Source: Christiangramia gaetbulicola | Lineage (GTDB): Bacteria > Bacteroidota > Bacteroidia > Flavobacteriales > Flavobacteriaceae | Direction: 5' to 3' | Assembly (NCBI RefSeq): GCF_003054225.1 | Contig: NZ_QBKQ01000002.1 | Location: 620,001-684,000 of the forward strand | Length of the DNA: 64,000 nt | Shown here: in pieces, positions 61,206 through 64,000 of the stretch | Layout of the letters: each line of letters opens with the position of its first letter | How positions within the stretch are numbered: position 1 is the stretch's first letter | Notes under the pieces: model-generated | Seen by the model: the letters and a program-made list of their open reading frames with translations, nothing else | What the model was told of the DNA's origin: nothing | Databases searched by the model: none | Program-made: the position numbers and the translations under genes

Positions 61206-62603
61206 ATGAGCGATAACAAAACTGCTTTACTTTTAGATACACTTGACAGAGGTACAATTCAAACTGCTCTCCAAACTAATAACTATTACAGAATACTAAA
61301 ATATCCAAATTCATCAGTAAAAAACTGGGAATCAATATTTGATATTTTAGAAAGTGAAGAGGATAATGAGAATTTTATTGTTCTTGGGAAATTAACAGAA
61401 CATACTCTATTCAGAATGTGTTTACCAGAATATGAAGATGTTGTAAATCGAATAATTAAAAAGATTTCGGAAAAGAAACATTTAATATTTATTTACAAGG
61501 ATAATTTAATGGGAGAATTCTCATTTTTTAAAAATGTTGAAATAAAACAATCTGTTTATGAAATAGACGAAAGAAAAGATTATTTCAATTACCCTGAAAA
61601 TGAAATTACAGCTTGGATTGATTTTCATAATGTCAAATGTTCGGAGGAAGAATATCTACAAAAAGTCCAAAATTTAATCCTTAGATTAAATCAGGAGTTA
61701 AAGACTTTACCCTACGAAAAACTAATTGATATTGAGATTTCAGGTCAAAATTTCATAGAAAATGTAGCAGATGGATTATTGTTTCGAATTTACATCCCTA
61801 ATGAAAGAATTTGGAGTAATGAGTTTGATAAATTCATTACCCTCTTTCGAGACTATGCCTCCACTATTTCAAAAGAAGAATTGAAAATAACTCAAAATAG
61901 AACAGATGTTGGTGTGATTTGTTCTTTATACTCAGTAAATAAAGATATATCTGAAGAAGAAATTAGTAGTCTATATAAAGAGTTTTCTAGCTTTATGGAC
62001 CTATGCTCTAACAATCCATCAGAAGCAGAAAAAATCATTGATAAGACAGATTTAAGAGAGCCAGAAAAAAGAAACATTTTAAGAAAATACATTCGTGAAT
62101 CAAAGCGACTACTTTTAGATATCTCTCAAGAAAGAGAATCTAAATTGCTTACTATTAAACATAGTCTTCAAAATGAATTACAGGAATCTGATCTTTCAAA
62201 AGAAATTTTAGATTATGTTGATCAATCAATTCCAGCTTCTAATTTCTCCGATAAAATTGCATTTGGAACTCAAAATGTACAGAACCAAACAATCAATATC
62301 AATCCACAAATAATAAGTCAGGTAGATGGGGTTGTATGTAATGAATTAAACGGTAATATTCATTTTAACGCCCAAGAAAAAGAACTCTCTAAATTGATTG
62401 AAAAATTTAGTGAGAATATTTCAGAGGCTAGTGAATTACAATCATCCTTATACGAATTAATTGACAAGGCCACTCCAAAGGAAAAGAAAAGAAGTTCTTG
62501 GCAGAAATTATATGGCTTTTTAAGTAAAATCGCTCCTAAAGTTGGTGAAACAGGATTAAATATTCTTCTTCATTTTATCGAACAAAAAATGAAAGGAGAG
62601 TAA
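61206..62603 (+). CDS. Cassette 30: large soluble protein of unknown function
   Basis: 465 residues from the ATG at 61206. The N-terminus (NKTALLLDTLDRGTIQTALQ) and the central helical part have no recognised motif. A short beta-rich segment with repeated Asn/Gln (NVQNQTININPQIISQVDG) precedes a helical tail (KRSSWQKLYGFLSKIAPKVG). Such a layout occurs in proteins with an effector-associated region, but I do not assign one. Confidence 0.6.
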   Translation: MSDNKTALLLDTLDRGTIQTALQTNNYYRILKYPNSSVKNWESIFDILESEEDNENFIVLGKLTEHTLFRMCLPEYEDVVNRIIKKISEKKHLIFIYKDNLMGEFSFFKNVEIKQSVYEIDERKDYFNYPENEITAWIDFHNVKCSEEEYLQKVQNLILRLNQELKTLPYEKLIDIEISGQNFIENVADGLLFRIYIPNERIWSNEFDKFITLFRDYASTISKEELKITQNRTDVGVICSLYSVNKDISEEEISSLYKEFSSFMDLCSNNPSEAEKIIDKTDLREPEKRNILRKYIRESKRLLLDISQERESKLLTIKHSLQNELQESDLSKEILDYVDQSIPASNFSDKIAFGTQNVQNQTININPQIISQVDGVVCNELNGNIHFNAQEKELSKLIEKFSENISEASELQSSLYELIDKATPKEKKRSSWQKLYGFLSKIAPKVGETGLNILLHFIEQKMKGE

Positions 62604-62616
62604 AAATACTATGCAC

Positions 62617-62741
62617 AACAACGGTTAATCGCCAATAGACGGCAGCGTTAGTAAGAAAATAATTAACTTGACCAACAAACCAATACTAAGCCGACAAAGC
62701 CGCGTCCCCTACTCCGCCAACTGGCGATAACCGAGACCGTT
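62617..62741 (+). repeat. attC-like site 30
   Basis: Closes cassette 30: start GTTGTGCATAATATTTTA (61184), reversed end GTTGTGCATAGTATTTTT. The L-stem reads TTAATCGCC in place of TTCATCGCC. Confidence 0.88.
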
Positions 62742-62755
62742 GTGCAAAAGTTAAT

Positions 62756-63613
62756 ATGAGTACTCCGAAGAACCACCATTACGTATCACAAGTCCACTTG
62801 AAAAACTTTTTTAATACAAAGGATGGTGAAATCTATATTTACGATAAATCGAGAAAGAATCTTTACTCTAAAAAATCAACTAAAAGCGTTTTCAGTGAGA
62901 AATTTGGAAACTCAAGATATATAAATGGCAAATTAGATCATAAGAGCTTAGAAGATGATTTAAATGAGCATTTTGAAAAAGATTTTCCAACACATTATAA
63001 TACTATAAACTCTTTTATTGAAAACCGGACTTGGAATAAAGAAGTAAAAGATGCATTAGTATATATAGCAAAATATGGGATAATTGCAGATTTTCGTACG
63101 CCTCGATATAAACAAAATTTTGAAGACAATTTCTTTTCAGCTTTTCAGCAAATATCACAGAGTGCGATACCGGAATTAAAGAAAGAAATTGATCAGATGT
63201 TTGATTATAAAGATCAGGTCCAGTATATGAATGTTGTAGATTATTCTAACATAGCTAATAAGATATTAGATTTAATGGGAGATCTAATATTTAGTATTCA
63301 AGTACCTAGGGACGAAAAAGATTATTTTTTAATTCCAGATATTGCTGGTGCAACTTCTCGAGAAAAAATTAATCAATACTTCAATCCCGAAATAAAAGAA
63401 ATAGCCTACATCGGAATACCACTCAGTAGTAAAATTTATATTCACTATTATTCAGAAAAATTATTTACCAAGGAAAAAAAGCCTACTTCAAGTCTTGTTT
63501 TTATTGATTCAGAAGAGGTGAATTTTATAAATAAAAAAAATTACGATTACTCACAGAATAAGGTAGCATGTGAAAATAAAGTGTTTTTAGAAGATTTTAT
63601 TCGCAAAAATTAA
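62756..63613 (+). CDS. Cassette 31: DUF4238 protein
   Basis: 285 residues. The N-terminus NHHYVSQVHLKNFFNTKDGE is the DUF4238 signature (HHxVxxxxLxxF), followed by IYIYDKSRKNLYSKKSTKSV and a helical middle region. DUF4238 proteins are frequent in defence islands and mobile elements and are suspected nucleases, though activity is not established. The start is 15 bases after the site. Confidence 0.82.
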   Translation: MSTPKNHHYVSQVHLKNFFNTKDGEIYIYDKSRKNLYSKKSTKSVFSEKFGNSRYINGKLDHKSLEDDLNEHFEKDFPTHYNTINSFIENRTWNKEVKDALVYIAKYGIIADFRTPRYKQNFEDNFFSAFQQISQSAIPELKKEIDQMFDYKDQVQYMNVVDYSNIANKILDLMGDLIFSIQVPRDEKDYFLIPDIAGATSREKINQYFNPEIKEIAYIGIPLSSKIYIHYYSEKLFTKEKKPTSSLVFIDSEEVNFINKKNYDYSQNKVACENKVFLEDFIRKN

Positions 63614-63622
63614 CCTTTGCAC

Positions 63623-63747
63623 AACAACGGTTCATCGCCAATAAGCGGCACTGTTAGTAAGAAAATAATTAACTTGACCAACGAACCAATACTAAGCCGA
63701 CAATTTCGCGTCCCCTACTCCGCCAACTGGCGATAACCGAGACCGTT
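63623..63747 (+). repeat. attC-like site 31
   Basis: Closes cassette 31: start GTTGTGCAAAAGTTAAT (62739), reversed end GTTGTGCAAAGGTTAAT. The next cassette begins GTTGTGTGCTATTTTAAT and is open. Confidence 0.92.
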
Positions 63748-63819
63748 GTGTGCTATTTTAATTGAAATTTGAACTTCATAAAAAACATATCCGACTACCT
63801 AAAATTTAAATTTTACTAG

Positions 63820-64000
63820 AAATTTCCAGATGCTATATTAGCAGCTATAATTTTAGATCAAGAAGAAAATCAAGTTTATGGTAGGGTAAAAAATGGATAT
63901 GCAATTTTAGAAAGTTTACCATTACCCGAAACGGGTTACCGATATAAAGATATAGTCAAAGTTTCAAAAACTGATAAAGTCCAATTCTACAGAGAGGATA
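63820..64000 (+). CDS. Cassette 32: partial gene, DUF4265-like
   Basis: Open frame from just after a TAG at 63817-63819 to the window edge (AIIAILD-like start reading PDAILAAIILDQEENQVYGR, then ILESLPLPETGYRYKDIVKV). The order G-R-V, then LESLPLPETGYRYKDIVKVS fits DUF4265. No ATG, GTG or TTG lies before the conserved part, so the gene has lost its start or uses an unusual one; its 3' end is outside the window. Confidence 0.5.

Larger units (their letters stand above)
30496..64000 (+). mobile_element. Integron-like cassette array, 31 complete cassettes, open at right
   Basis: A one-directional series of small gene units, each closed by an attC-like site with fixed ends (AAC-NN-C to GTT). All but one site are exactly 125 bases. 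Within each unit the first bases after GTT are the reverse complement of the last bases before the next site, so the two ends pair only when the unit is circular. Genes are AT-rich and mostly unrelated to one another, with short non-coding leaders. Nearly all are on the plus strand. The array continues past the window edge. Confidence 0.9.

Noticed and set aside
31209-63747. The 125-base repeats as a CRISPR array
   Set aside because: Spacing is 0.4-2 kb and filled with genes, repeats are far too long, and no cas genes are present.
31209-63747. The 125-base repeats as MITEs or insertion sequences
   Set aside because: They have no target-site duplications and all point the same way; the flanking arms match across each gene, not across each repeat, which fits circular cassettes and not transposition.

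Overview
The window looks like the chromosome of a marine Bacteroidota, most likely a Flavobacteriaceae member related to Gramella/Christiangramia. The basis is protein style (many short exported proteins, Bacteroidota-type tyrosine recombinase, YeeE/YedE half-transporters), low GC, and weak or absent Shine-Dalgarno sequences. I cannot name the species from sequence alone.

Region 1 (1-28.7 kb) is ordinary chromosome. It holds the start of trxB, a TRIC-type channel, a LytTR regulator, a duplicated two-gene unit of exported proteins, a YeeE/YedE pair, a three-gene acyl-CoA carboxylase operon flanked by degenerate interspersed repeats, a sterol-desaturase/persulfide-dioxygenase-like operon, several dehydrogenases, cydAB, a TauE/SafE exporter and a Crp/Fnr regulator. 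Four perfect copies of the palindrome GTAAC-N4-GTTAC lie upstream of the YeeE pair, the desaturase/rhodanese operon, a small membrane protein and tauE. This suggests one Crp/Fnr regulon centred on reduced sulfur.

Region 2 (28.7-30.5 kb) holds a tyrosine recombinase with all catalytic residues, then about 0.6 kb ending in a likely primary insertion site at 30496.

Region 3 (30.5 kb to the window end, and continuing) is the main discovery. It is an integron-like cassette array with 31 complete cassettes and one open cassette, each closed by a recombination site. Thirty sites are exactly 125 bp long and one divergent site is 134 bp. Each site begins AAC-NN-C and ends -GTT, and folds into a stem with the attC layout: R-type arms, an unpaired spacer, an L-type stem with an extrahelical base, and an inner stem. 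In all 31 cassettes the first ~12-18 bases after one site are the reverse complement of the last bases before the next site, with an unpaired position 11 bases from the start of GTT. That is what is expected if cassettes excise as circles in which the folded site is completed by the cassette's own two ends. The neighbouring recombinase lacks the IntI-specific insertion and is co-directional with the array, so this does not look like a textbook integron.

The cassettes carry about 40 mostly unknown genes, nearly all on the + strand. Many encode exported proteins or lipoproteins. Others resemble defence or toxin modules: a HipA-like kinase with a HIRAN partner, an Abi_C protein, RloA/RloB, an AlbA_2 protein, a HEPN-like protein and a DUF4238 protein.
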